From DATKZH01 sp964475955 (GTDB taxonomy: Bacteria > Planctomycetota > Planctomycetia > Pirellulales > Thermoguttaceae), in contig CAYYZY010000189.1 of assembly GCA_964475955.1 (NCBI GenBank), positions 1-15,437 of the forward strand: a stretch of 15,437 bases of DNA, given 5' to 3'. The position numbers and the translations under genes were made by a program. Shown here piece by piece: positions 1 to 8,900 of the stretch. Position 1 is the stretch's first letter, and each line of letters begins with the position of its first letter. Under the pieces are notes generated by a model. The model did no database searches and was not told where the DNA came from. It saw only the letters and a program-made list of their open reading frames with translations.

Positions 1-1598
1 TGTCTCCGGATGGGCTCGCCCTGCTGGAGTCTTGCCCGAAAGTCGAGTACGAGGTCCGCACCGGACTGAAAGGCGACGCGCTGCGGGAGGCGCTGGCCGA
101 GTTCGACGGCGCCATCTGCCGAAGCGGCGTGATGATCACCGCCGACGCGCTGAAGGGAAACCGGAGCCTGAAGGCGATCGCCCGGGCCGGCGTGGGAACC
201 GACAACATCGACCTGGGAGCCGCCACGCGGATGGGCATCGTCGTGATGAACACGCCCGGCGGCAACACGATCTCCACCGCCGAGCACACGATCGCTCTGA
301 TGCTGGCGCTTTCGCGCAACGTCTGCCCCGCGTACCAGAGCCTCGTCGCGGGGCGATGGGACCGCAAGAAGTACATGGGCACGCAACTGGCCGGCAAGAC
401 GCTGGGGATCATCGGACTGGGCCGCGTGGGCCAGGCCGTGGCCGTCCGGGCCCAGGCGATGGAGATGCGCGTGCTCGGGTACGACCCGTTCTTCTCCGCC
501 ATCAAAGCGAAAGAACTGGGAATCGAGACGTACCCCACCCCCCAGGCGTTGCTCCCGCACGTCGACTACCTCACGGTGCATACGCCGCTAACCGACGAGA
601 CCCGCGGCATGATCGGAACCGACGAGGTCCGCTCCATGCGCCCGGGCGCCCGGCTGATCAATTGCGCCCGGGGCGGCATCTACCAAACCGAAGCGCTGGT
701 GGAGGGGCTCAGCAACGGCCACCTGGGCGGCGTAGCGCTCGATGTGTACGAACGGGAGCCCTGCACCGACAATCCCTTGTTCGGTATGCCGGGCGTGCTC
801 TGCACGCCGCACCTTGGGGCGAGCACCGAGGAGGCCCAGTCGCACGTGGCCGTGGAGGCCGCCGAGCTGCTGATCGACTTCTTCACGACCGGGGCGATCA
901 AGTCGTCGGTCAACATGTCGCCCCTGGACCCGAAAACGCTGGAGAGCCTGCGCGGGTATCTCAACCTGGCCCACCGGCTGGGAATGCTGCTGGCCCAGGT
1001 GCACCGCAGCCCGCCGACGAGCTGCCGGCTGAAGTACGAAGGGGAGGTGGCCAAGAAGGACTGTCGGCTGATCTCGGCCGCCTTCGCCGCGGGGCTCTTG
1101 GAGCTGGCGATGGAGTCCGACGTGAACATCGTCAACTCGGAGGTGCTTCTGCGCGAGCGGGGGATCGAGCTGGTCGAGCAGCGGTCGAGCGACGTGGGCG
1201 ACTTCAGCTCGATGATCACCGCCGAGGTGGCCAGCCAGGAACGGACGGCGGTCGCCTCCGGCACCCTGTTCGGCAACATGCCCCGGCTGGTCAAGAAGGG
1301 CGACTTCCGCCTGGAAAGCCGGCTCGAAGGCATTATGATGCTTTTTACCCATCGCGACGTGCCGGGCGTGATCGGCGACATCGGCGCGGTGTTCGGCAGG
1401 CATCGGATCAACATCGCCGACATGTCGGTGGGGCGCCTGGTGAACCGACCCGGCGGCGACGCCGTCGGCGTGCTCACGCTCGACAGCCAGCCCCCGCCCG
1501 AGGCCCTGGCCGACGTGCACGCCCTCGAACCCCTGGAGCAGACCTGGGTCGTCAGGCTCCCGCCCGGCGACGAACTCCCCGCCTGGATGACGAGCTGA
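1..1598 (+). CDS. serA: D-3-phosphoglycerate dehydrogenase, 5' end missing
   Basis: Catalyses the NAD-dependent oxidation of 3-phosphoglycerate to 3-phosphohydroxypyruvate, the first step of serine synthesis, in the cytoplasm. The frame is open from the first base (first full codon at 3), so the start lies upstream; an in-frame GTG at 129 is internal, because the residues before it already read like the family N-terminus. Visible in order: substrate-domain motif AGVGTDNID, the nucleotide-binding GLGRVG motif (about 414-431), catalytic Arg in NCARGG (669), Glu in REP (756) and His in CTPHLGAS (810), an intervening (ASB-type) domain from about 960 to 1310, and a C-terminal ACT domain (about 1330-1560; MLFTHRDVPGVIGDIG) that usually mediates serine feedback. 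This is the long form of the enzyme, and about 530 residues are seen. The DUF2520 gene follows after 28 bp, suggesting one transcript. Family and cofactor motifs are clear; allosteric behaviour is inferred. Confidence 0.95.
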   Translation, partial: SPDGLALLESCPKVEYEVRTGLKGDALREALAEFDGAICRSGVMITADALKGNRSLKAIARAGVGTDNIDLGAATRMGIVVMNTPGGNTISTAEHTIALMLALSRNVCPAYQSLVAGRWDRKKYMGTQLAGKTLGIIGLGRVGQAVAVRAQAMEMRVLGYDPFFSAIKAKELGIETYPTPQALLPHVDYLTVHTPLTDETRGMIGTDEVRSMRPGARLINCARGGIYQTEALVEGLSNGHLGGVALDVYEREPCTDNPLFGMPGVLCTPHLGASTEEAQSHVAVEAAELLIDFFTTGAIKSSVNMSPLDPKTLESLRGYLNLAHRLGMLLAQVHRSPPTSCRLKYEGEVAKKDCRLISAAFAAGLLELAMESDVNIVNSEVLLRERGIELVEQRSSDVGDFSSMITAEVASQERTAVASGTLFGNMPRLVKKGDFRLESRLEGIMMLFTHRDVPGVIGDIGAVFGRHRINIADMSVGRLVNRPGGDAVGVLTLDSQPPPEALADVHALEPLEQTWVVRLPPGDELPAWMTS

Positions 1599-1626
1599 AA
1601 CGCGGCCGAGACCTCGGGAGCCGCCC

Positions 1627-2493
1627 GTGAACACCCTCAATGCGATCGGCTGCGGCCGCGTCGGCAAGACGCTCGCTCGACTGGGGACCGAGCACCGCGT
1701 GTTTCGCGTCGGCTGCGTGCTCAATCGCTCGTTGGAGAGCGGCCAACGGGCCGTCGACTTCGTCGGCGGCGGCCGGGCGGTCGACGACTACCCGTCGCTC
1801 GAGCCGGCCGAGCTCGTGATGATCTCCGCCTCGGACGAAGCCATCGAGCCCTGCTGCCGGCGCCTCGTGGAAGCGGACTCGCTCGGCCGCGGCGCGATCG
1901 TGTTCCACTGTAGCGGCTCGCTCCCTTCGTCGATCCTCGAGCCGGCCAAGGCCCAGGGCGCCCTCATCGCCAGCGTGCATCCGGTCAAGAGCTTCGCCGA
2001 CCCGGGCCGCGCCGTCGACACCTTCGAAGGCACCTTCTGCGCGATCGAGGGCGACGCGGCCGCCTGCGACGTGCTCCGCGACGCGCTGGCCCGATGCGGC
2101 GCGGTCCCCTTCTCCGTCGACCCGCGGCAGAAGACGGTGTACCACGCGGGCACGGTTTTCGTCTGCAACTACCTCGTCGCCCTGCTGGAGGTCGGGCTCC
2201 AGTGCTTCGACCGTGCGGGCATCCCGCGCGCGACGGCGATGGAGATCATCGGGCCGATCGTCGAGGGCACCGCGAAGAACTTCTTCGAGCTCGGCCCGGT
2301 GCGATCGCTCACCGGCCCGATCGCGCGCGGCGAAGCGTCGGTGGTCGAGCGCCAACGCGAAGCCCTCGGCGCGTGCGACGAGCGCGCCGAACGCCTCTAC
2401 CAACTCCTCGGACAAGTGGCCGCCGAGCTTTCCGCAGCCCAGGGAAACGCCGACGAAGGGGCATTGGAGGCGATCCGGGAACTGCTGAAATGA
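1627..2493 (+). CDS. Rossmann-like/DUF2520 dehydrogenase-like protein
   Basis: This 288-residue protein matches the Rossmann-like plus DUF2520 family, relatives of prephenate dehydrogenase and ketopantoate reductase with no settled substrate. The N-terminus carries a dinucleotide-binding motif, GCGRVG (residues 8-13), then HCSGSL (94-99), the conserved His-Pro of ASVHPVKSF (118-119), YHAG (172-175) and TGPIARGE (229-236) in the C-terminal helical domain. It starts with GTG at 1627, preceded by GGGAG six bases upstream. The 28-bp gap after serA suggests co-transcription, but the link to serine synthesis is not established. Its stop codon (2491-2493) abuts the inverted repeat at 2494, which may end the transcript. 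The role is probably NAD(P)-dependent reduction or oxidation of a small carbonyl compound in the cytoplasm; the family call is firm and the reaction is unknown. Confidence 0.85.
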   Translation: MNTLNAIGCGRVGKTLARLGTEHRVFRVGCVLNRSLESGQRAVDFVGGGRAVDDYPSLEPAELVMISASDEAIEPCCRRLVEADSLGRGAIVFHCSGSLPSSILEPAKAQGALIASVHPVKSFADPGRAVDTFEGTFCAIEGDAAACDVLRDALARCGAVPFSVDPRQKTVYHAGTVFVCNYLVALLEVGLQCFDRAGIPRATAMEIIGPIVEGTAKNFFELGPVRSLTGPIARGEASVVERQREALGACDERAERLYQLLGQVAAELSAAQGNADEGALEAIRELLK

Positions 2494-2564
2494 AAATGGG
2501 GTCGGGTCTCATTTTTGCGAAGCACCCTCCGGGCCGTTCCGCCAAATGAGACCCGACCCCATTT
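2494..2564. repeat. Perfect 21-bp inverted repeat between convergent genes
   Basis: The arms 2494-2514 and 2544-2564 are exact reverse complements (core GGGGTCGGGTC) around a 29-base spacer. Outside them, bases 2491-2492 can also pair with 2566-2567 across one mismatch, so the stem runs into the stop codon of the DUF2520 gene. The opposing HAD gene ends at 2577, so the element fills the space between two convergent stops. It would form a strong hairpin on either strand, and the terminal AAAT/ATTT gives short U-rich ends, so a two-way terminator is plausible. Its very regular form also suggests a dispersed REP-type element of the sort mobilised by RAYT (Y1 family) transposases. That is inference, since copy number cannot be judged from one window. 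Confidence 0.85.
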
Positions 2565-2576
2565 CCATTCCCGGCG

Positions 2577-3047
2577 CTACGAGCGCAGCGTGGCCGTCAG
2601 CCGCAGCGGGTGGCGGAGCAGGTCGAACGCGGGGAGGATGCCGGGAGAGACGACGTCGGCCGCCAGGAGCGTCTCCGAGGAGGCCCCCTCCTCCAAAAAA
2701 ACGGCGATTCCCAGCGCCGCCCGTTTGAGCATCAGCCGGTCGTTGCGCCCGTTGCCGATCGCGGCGACGCGGTCGGAGCCGAGCCCTTCGACGTACCTGC
2801 GCTTGGCCACGTCCTGCTCCTCCGGCGGGAGGACGACCACCTTGCAGGGCGAATCGGCCAGCCGGTCGCGCACCTTGCCGAACGTGTCGGCGGTGACCAC
2901 GTGGACCTGGAGATCGTTCGCAAGCACCTCGAGCGCGTCGGCCACGCCGTCGAGCAGCTCGCCGTCGCAGGCCAACGTCCCGTTGTAGTCGACCACGAGA
3001 TGCTCGAGCCGGAGGTCCTTGTAGCCGGGGATGGGGATCGTGAGCAT
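2577..3047 (-). CDS. Small HAD-family protein (soluble P-type ATPase-like)
   Basis: A 156-residue protein with a compact haloacid dehalogenase core and no cap domain. Motif I reads DYNGTL with Asp20 as the likely nucleophile, but the usual second Asp is Asn22. Motif II is Thr52 (VVTAD), motif III probably Lys82, and motif IV GNGRND (98-103) supplies the metal ligands. The layout resembles the group called soluble P-type ATPase (COG4087), where it matches the catalytic domain of P-type ATPases without the membrane part. It has no signal peptide or membrane segment, so it is cytoplasmic. The start is ATG at 3047, behind a GGAG with unusually short spacing. It lies 100 bp downstream of the protease gene on the same strand, so it may be read from that transcript. 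A phosphatase role is possible but weakened by Asn22; its substrate is unknown. Confidence 0.8.
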   Translation of the reverse strand: MLTIPIPGYKDLRLEHLVVDYNGTLACDGELLDGVADALEVLANDLQVHVVTADTFGKVRDRLADSPCKVVVLPPEEQDVAKRRYVEGLGSDRVAAIGNGRNDRLMLKRAALGIAVFLEEGASSETLLAADVVSPGILPAFDLLRHPLRLTATLRS

Positions 3048-3147
3048 CGTCTCCGTCCGTTGACCAGCGCCGGCGCGCGCCGCGCCGCTCCTGCCGCGAC
3101 GGGGAACGTGCGGAACGGACCGGCTTGCGTTGCTGCGCCACGGCAGC

Positions 3148-5715
3148 CTACTCGGGCTGCATCATCAGGTAATCGACGACCTCGGCCGCGTCGCTCTCGG
3201 CGTTTTCCGATTGGGTGCCGGTCTGCTCTTGAACGAACGCGTGGTACCACGCCAGTTCGCGGCACATGGCCTCCAGGCCGTCGGCGTCCTCGGCGATCAT
3301 CGCCCCGGCGCCGGTCGGGTCCTTGTAAATAATGATGGTCGTACCGTCGCTGTCGCCGTCGGGGTCTGCGTTGTCGCCCGGCGCGTAGAGCATCGTTTCG
3401 TACGTGACGTCGGTCACGGTGAAGGTGACGCTCGTGTCCCTGAGATCGCCGCTGGCGAACGTGACGGTCCCGTCGCTGGCCGTCGTACCCGAGACGGTGC
3501 CGCTGGTGGCGCCGCTCCATTCGCCGGTCACCGTAGCGTTCGCGACCGCGGCCGGGGGATCGTTGCTATCCGCGATGAAAACCGTGACGAACGCTTCCCA
3601 CTTGCCGCTCCGCCCCTTGATGTTCTTGGAACCGTCCAGATCGGCGACGTGCATGGTGTCGCTCGCTTCCTGGACCGTGACCGCCGTGGTCATGGAATCG
3701 TTGTCGGCGAAGTCGTCGGTCAAGTCTTGCGTCGCCGTAAGGGTATGCTCGCCGAGACTGGCGCCGGTCGTGTCCCAGAAGAAAGTGAGCGTCGTGGAAG
3801 CGCCCGCGGCAAGGCCGTCAATGGTCTGCGTGTCAATGGTGATCTTTGCCGTGTCGTCTTGCAGAGTGACATTGATGGTTGTGACGTCCTGGTTGCCCAC
3901 GTTCTCTACCGTGACAAGGACATCGACCAGGCTGCCCGGGGCCACGGACCCCGGCGCGTCGACCGACGTGACCGCGACGTCGGTTGTCGTAGTAGCCGTC
4001 TCTTCGACCGTGATCACCCCGCTACTGGAATCGTTGTCGTAATCGTCCCCGTCGCTGAAGTCGTGCGTCGCCGTGAGAGTATGGTCGCCGCGGATGGCCC
4101 CGGTCGTGTCCCAGGAGAAGGTGAGCGTCGTGGAAGCGCCCGCGGCGAGGCCGTCCACAGTCTGCCTGCCAATCTCGCCGCCATCCGTCTCATCAGTGAG
4201 GGTTACTTCGATCGCGCTCGTGGTGCCCTGGTCGCCCAGGTTCTGAACGGTGACGCGAATCTCCATCACATCGCCCTGGTACACCGAACCGGGCGAACAG
4301 ACGCACGTGGTCGCCACTTCGATCCCGTCGGGAATTGCCACGGCCCAACCGAGGTTCTCCAAGTTCGAGTCCGGGTCGTTTGGGACGGAGAGGCCGCGGT
4401 CGGGATCATCTTGAGGCACGCCCGCGTCGATCAAGGCCTGGCGGATGGCGTACACGCCAGCCGCATCTGACGCGCGTCCATTCTCGGCAATGTACAGCGC
4501 CGCCAAGCCGGCCGCGTGGGGGGCCGCCATGCTCGTGCCGCTGAACGAAACGTACTGGTTGTCGATATAGGTCGACCAGATGTCGACGCCCGGCATGATG
4601 AGGTCGATCGCGGCGCCGGGGGAGTTCACCGGGTTGCCGGCTACCACGCTGGAGCTGTAGTTGCTGAAGCTGGCGAAGGAATCATCGCCGCCGGGCTGGC
4701 CGTCCGAATCGGCCAAGGCCGAAATGGTGGCGGCTTCCGGATACGCGGCGGGAATGAAGTCGTTGTCGATGCCAAACGTCCCGTCCTCGCCATAGACGTC
4801 TTGTGCGTCATTGCCGGCTGCCACCATATAGACCACCCCTGCCGCAACGCTGTTCTGGATGGCCGTTCGCAGCGTGCTGTTTTGTCCTTCGACTCCGATA
4901 CTCATATTGGCCACTTCGATCTCGGCCGCGTGCGCGGTCACCCAGTCCACCCCGGCAACGATATCGTCCACGGAGCCAAGGCCGTTGGAGTCGAGCACCT
5001 TCACGGCCCAGAGACGGGCGCCCGGGGCTACGCCGACGTACCCGTTGCCGTCGGTGGGCGAGTCGGTCTCCGGCGCCTCGTCCATCGCCGCGGCGATTCC
5101 GGCCACGTGGGTTCCGTGGCCGTAGTCGTCGTCGTAGTTGTCATCCTGGTGCGTCCCCCGCCCCGAGGGCGGGCCGGTGGTTACCGTGTAGAAGTGGCGC
5201 CCTCCGACGACGTTCAAATCGGGGTGGTCGTGAATGCCCGAGTCGATGATGGCGACGTCGACGTCGACGTCGCCGGTGAGCGAGGATAACGACGGCTCCG
5301 CGTCAATCCGGTCGACGCCCGTGGGAACCGTCTGGCCGAGGGCGTGCATCATGATGCTGGGTTCCACCAGCTTGACCAGCGGGTGGTTCTGGAGCGCATC
5401 GACGGCGGCCGGCGGCAACTGGGCGGAGAAGCCCTTCAGCGCGTGTTCGTACACGTGCCCCAGGCGGCCGGCCAGCGGCTGAAGCAACCCCTCGGCTGCT
5501 TGCCCGACATCGGCCACGTCGTCCTGCAACTGCACGATGACCCGCTCCAACGGCACCGCATCGAGGGGGTCGAGCCCCACGGAATCGAGCACCCGACGCG
5601 GCTCCAGCGCCTCGTGCCGAAGCGAGCGTCTCCGCGCGAAGGAGCGGCCGGATCGTGCGGCGCGGATCGACTGGTTTCGGGAAGTCCGTCGCCCAAGCAG
5701 AGAAGAGAGGAACAT
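3148..5715 (-). CDS. Exported subtilisin-like (S8) serine protease with CARDB repeats
   Basis: An 855-residue secreted protease. The N-terminus is basic and carries HEALEPRRVLDS (34-45), the LEPR-XLL motif found near the start of many planctomycete exported proteins. An inhibitor I9-type prodomain follows (about 57-119), then the peptidase: Asp158 (AIIDSG), His200 (GHGTHVAG), oxyanion Asn302 (AAGND) and Ser395 (FSGTSMAAP). All catalytic residues are present, so it should be active. Two CARDB-type immunoglobulin-like domains follow (about 467-571 and 578-682), then an Ig-like region (about 688-800; HVADLDGS, VANATVTGEWS) and an acidic C-terminal tail. No dockerin or membrane anchor is seen. 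I chose the ATG at 5715 over the one at 5754 because AAGGAGG stands five bases before it. A 26-bp stretch is identical between the two CARDB repeats. It probably digests or processes proteins outside the cell or at its surface; targets are unknown. Confidence 0.92.
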   Translation of the reverse strand: MFLSSLLGRRTSRNQSIRAARSGRSFARRRSLRHEALEPRRVLDSVGLDPLDAVPLERVIVQLQDDVADVGQAAEGLLQPLAGRLGHVYEHALKGFSAQLPPAAVDALQNHPLVKLVEPSIMMHALGQTVPTGVDRIDAEPSLSSLTGDVDVDVAIIDSGIHDHPDLNVVGGRHFYTVTTGPPSGRGTHQDDNYDDDYGHGTHVAGIAAAMDEAPETDSPTDGNGYVGVAPGARLWAVKVLDSNGLGSVDDIVAGVDWVTAHAAEIEVANMSIGVEGQNSTLRTAIQNSVAAGVVYMVAAGNDAQDVYGEDGTFGIDNDFIPAAYPEAATISALADSDGQPGGDDSFASFSNYSSSVVAGNPVNSPGAAIDLIMPGVDIWSTYIDNQYVSFSGTSMAAPHAAGLAALYIAENGRASDAAGVYAIRQALIDAGVPQDDPDRGLSVPNDPDSNLENLGWAVAIPDGIEVATTCVCSPGSVYQGDVMEIRVTVQNLGDQGTTSAIEVTLTDETDGGEIGRQTVDGLAAGASTTLTFSWDTTGAIRGDHTLTATHDFSDGDDYDNDSSSGVITVEETATTTTDVAVTSVDAPGSVAPGSLVDVLVTVENVGNQDVTTINVTLQDDTAKITIDTQTIDGLAAGASTTLTFFWDTTGASLGEHTLTATQDLTDDFADNDSMTTAVTVQEASDTMHVADLDGSKNIKGRSGKWEAFVTVFIADSNDPPAAVANATVTGEWSGATSGTVSGTTASDGTVTFASGDLRDTSVTFTVTDVTYETMLYAPGDNADPDGDSDGTTIIIYKDPTGAGAMIAEDADGLEAMCRELAWYHAFVQEQTGTQSENAESDAAEVVDYLMMQPE

Positions 5716-5720
5716 GGCTG

Positions 5721-5727
5721 CCTCCTT
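5721..5727 (-). promoter_or_regulatory. Ribosome binding site that sets the protease start
   Basis: Read on the minus strand, AAGGAGG ends five bases before the ATG at 5715. It matches the 16S rRNA anti-Shine-Dalgarno well. The upstream in-frame ATG at 5754 would place this site inside the coding region, so 5715 is the better start. Confidence 0.8.
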
Positions 5728-5832
5728 GTTGGTGGGAAAGAGCCGCCGGCGCAAAACGAGAATGGACGCAAGCGAGAAAAGAGGTCCTTGCCAGTAACCC
5801 CTCGTTTGGCGGTTTCCGCGCAGGTGCCCCGG

Positions 5833-5861
5833 AACCTATCGCAAACGCGCGCATTAGTCAA
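5833..5861 (-). promoter_or_regulatory. Possible sigma-70-type promoter of the protease gene
   Basis: On the minus strand TTGACT (5861-5856) is followed after exactly 17 bases by TAGGTT (5838-5833). The -35 box is close to consensus and the -10 box is poor (three of six). It would start transcription near 5826 and give a leader of about 110 bases. It is the best candidate in the 284-bp gap 5716-5999, which otherwise shows no gene. Confidence 0.35.
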
Positions 5862-5969
5862 GCTCGTGCTTGTGGGTGGGCAATACAGACCCCACAGAGG
5901 GGGCGAAGTGCATGAAGCGCACTCACGGTGTCGTCCGCGTCACGTAGGGCTCTCGTCCATGGCCGCCCA

Positions 5970-5992
5970 CTCCGAGGCGGCAAACCCCGGAG
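5970..5992 (-). terminator. Possible hairpin terminator after the large HzsA-like gene
   Basis: An 8-bp stem (5970-5977 with 5985-5992, including one G-T pair) around a 7-base loop lies seven bases beyond the stop of the large gene. No T-run follows on the minus strand, so it is at best an atypical intrinsic terminator or an RNA-end stabilising hairpin. Confidence 0.3.
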
Positions 5993-5999
5993 CCCCACC

Positions 6000-8900
6000 T
6001 CACTCGTCCTCCACCACCACCCGGAACCCCACGTTGAACACACGCTGGTAAGGCTGGTAGGGCAGGCGGAACGCGGAGCGGCAGCGTTTGGGCCGATCGT
6101 ACCAGGAGCCGCCGCGGGCGACGCGCTGGCCGGGTGCGGTGGGGTCGTTGCGCCCGTCGTCGTCGCGGTAGGGGTAGGGGCGCATCAGCGACCGGGTCCA
6201 CTCCCAGACGTTCCCGTGCACGTCGCAGAGGCCCCAGGGGTTTGGCCGGTAGGCGCCGACCTTGGCCGAGACGAACCCGCCGTCGTTGAACCGCTCGTCC
6301 TTGGGCACCCAGTCGTCGTACTCGTTCGGGTTGGGGACGAGGTGGACGCGGATGTAGGTATCGAGGGCGAATTCGCGGAGCTTGGCGTCGCCCAGGTTGG
6401 CGAAGCTGGAGAAGTCGGTGTCGAGGTCGCCGTACCACATCGGCGTGGCCGAACCCACCCGGCATGCGTATTCCCACTGGGCCTCCGTGGGGAGGGTGAC
6501 GCGCCGGCCAGTCTTCGCGGAAAGCCAGTCGCAGAAGGCCATCGCCTGCTCCCAGGAGACGCGCACGACCGGCTGCTCGGGCCCGTTCATCGGATAGCCG
6601 TGGATGCCGAACTGGTAGCCGTGCATCGGCTCGACGCCGCTGTCGTGGGCCGGGTCGAACCGGGCGAACTGGGCGTTGGCCACTTCGCACCGGCCGATCC
6701 AGAAGGGGCGCTCGATCCGCACGGCGCACGGCGGGCGCTCGTCGGGGTGCCCGGCGGCACTGCCCATCACGAAACGCCCGGCCGGCACGCGGACCAGCGC
6801 GAGGGCGACGCTGCCGCCCAGGTCGAGCGTCTCGGCGACCGGCCCGGCCCCGGCCTGGCGCCGCCGCGCCTCTTGCGCGTCGAACGGCCAGCCGGGAAGC
6901 AGCACGGGAGTCGGCTGCTGCCCAGTTTCCGCGAGGGGCTCCGGCCGGATCGGGCGCCGATCGTACCGTGCCGGCTCGGGGATCGCCTCGGGGTCCTCGT
7001 CGACGCCCGTGAATCGCCGCTTCAGCTCCCGCGCGCGTGTGGCCAGCGGCTCGACCGTCTCCCGGCCGGCGATTTCCGACCACGTGCCGTGGTAGGGGGC
7101 GTTCAGGTCGATCCAGGTGGAGAGCCGGTCCCACGCCTCGGCGTCGAGCTTCACGCCGTGGTGCCCCTTGGCGAGCATCTGGCCCAATTCCGTGGTGCTG
7201 ACGTGGAACTCCATCGGCTCTTGCAGGCGGATGTTGCTCTCGATGCCGGGCCGGCGCACGTAGCGGTGCAGCTCGGCATACGCGGCCGAGAACTTCCCGC
7301 CGTACTTGGGGTTCACGTGGCCGGCGATCCCCGAGTTCCAATCGTCGATCATCTCCGTGCCGCGAAGGTCCGGCAAAGCCGACGGCGGTCTTTTTCCTGC
7401 GAAGCCCGCCGCGGTAAAGACCTCCGAGCCGTCTATCTCTTCCTGACCGTGGTGGCAGGGGACGCAGTGCCGGTCGAGGACGGGCTGGACCTCGCGCGCG
7501 AAGTTGAAGCCGCGGACCGAGCCGTACCACGGGGCGATCTCGCGGGGCGCGCCCCGGGCGGCGCGCGTCTGCTCGTTGGGGACGCCCGTGTTCTGCTTCT
7601 CGTGGCAGCCCACGCACGAGAGCACCTCGCCCGGCATGGCCGTGAACCAGCTCCGCATGATCTGCACGGCCCGCCCTCGCTCGTCGAGCGGCTGCACGGC
7701 GATGGGGGTGTACGCCGGCACGCGGAACAGGGCGGAGCCGTCGGCTTCGACCGGCACGGTGCCGAGCACGCGCTTGATGTCCCACGGTCCGTCCATGCCG
7801 ATCGACCCCAGCAGCCCGCCCATCTTGCGGTAGCTGAAGTGGTAGGAGAACAGGCGCAGCTTTTTGACCGTGCCGCGGGGAATGCCCTTCAAACCCTCGC
7901 CCGCGTAGACGTCGCTCAGGTAAACCAGGGCGTGGCGGCGCTCGGGGGCGACCCGATCGCGGATCACCGGCGGCACGGGCTGCTTCCGCACGGGCACCGG
8001 CTCCAGCAGGGCGTAGCCTTCCGACTCTTTGACCAGCACCATGTTGTCGAACACGTCGACCAGGTAGATACCCCACGGCGACTGCGGCGACGGCCTGGCC
8101 GAGGCGAGGAAATACTTCTCGCTCAAGGGGAACGGGTGGAGGAACTGCGGCCAGACGCCGTCGACCAGCGGGTCGAGGATGGTCGGCTCCACCTTCTTCC
8201 CCCAGCCGGGGAGCTCCTGCACCACGCCGTCGGCCTCGTGGCGGCCCCGGGCCGGGTCGAGGATCAGCAGGCGTCCGGCGCGGGCCACGCCGTGGTGGCC
8301 CGTGGCGATGCCCACCACCTTGGTCGGATGGCCGGGGACGGGCCGGGCGTAGAAGAACGAATTGACGAAGAAGGAGTTGCTGCCGTAGTACTCCATCTGC
8401 CCGGTGCCGTCCGGGTTCATGTGGAACAGGATGCGGGAGTTGGAGTGCGGCAGGTCGGTGTATTCCCATCGGAGGTAGAGCACGCGCCCGCCGTGGGTGA
8501 CCGTGGGGCACCAGTTGTCCTCCTGGTCGACGGTGAGCTGGCGGATGGAGCCGTCGTGCTCGCGGCGGTAGAGATTGGCCGCGTGCGCGCTGCCGTACAC
8601 GCACGGCACGCCCACGTACGCCGCGGTCGAGGCGAACACGACGCGTCCGTCGGGCAGGTAGCAGGCGTCGTAGTTGTCGACGTCGGGTTCGTCGATCAGC
8701 GGCAGCTCGGCCGGGCCGGTCCCGTCGACGTGCATCTCGAACACGCGCCACCGGCCGTCGCTTCGCGGCATGGAAAACAGCATGCGCTCGGCGTCGTAGT
8801 GCAGCTCGACGTCGCCGATGAAACGCCCGCCGTCGGGCCGGCAGAGGGTCTTCAGCTCGCCCTCAGGACGGACCGGCGACAGCACGGCCAGCCGGTTGTC

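Noticed and set aside
32..1630. An open frame of over 500 codons overlapping serA in another reading frame
   Set aside because: Arg/Pro/Gly-rich translation with no motifs; the serA frame carries all catalytic residues.
3130..4470. A long plus-strand open frame opposite the protease gene
   Set aside because: No motifs, and the protease frame has an intact catalytic triad and repeats.
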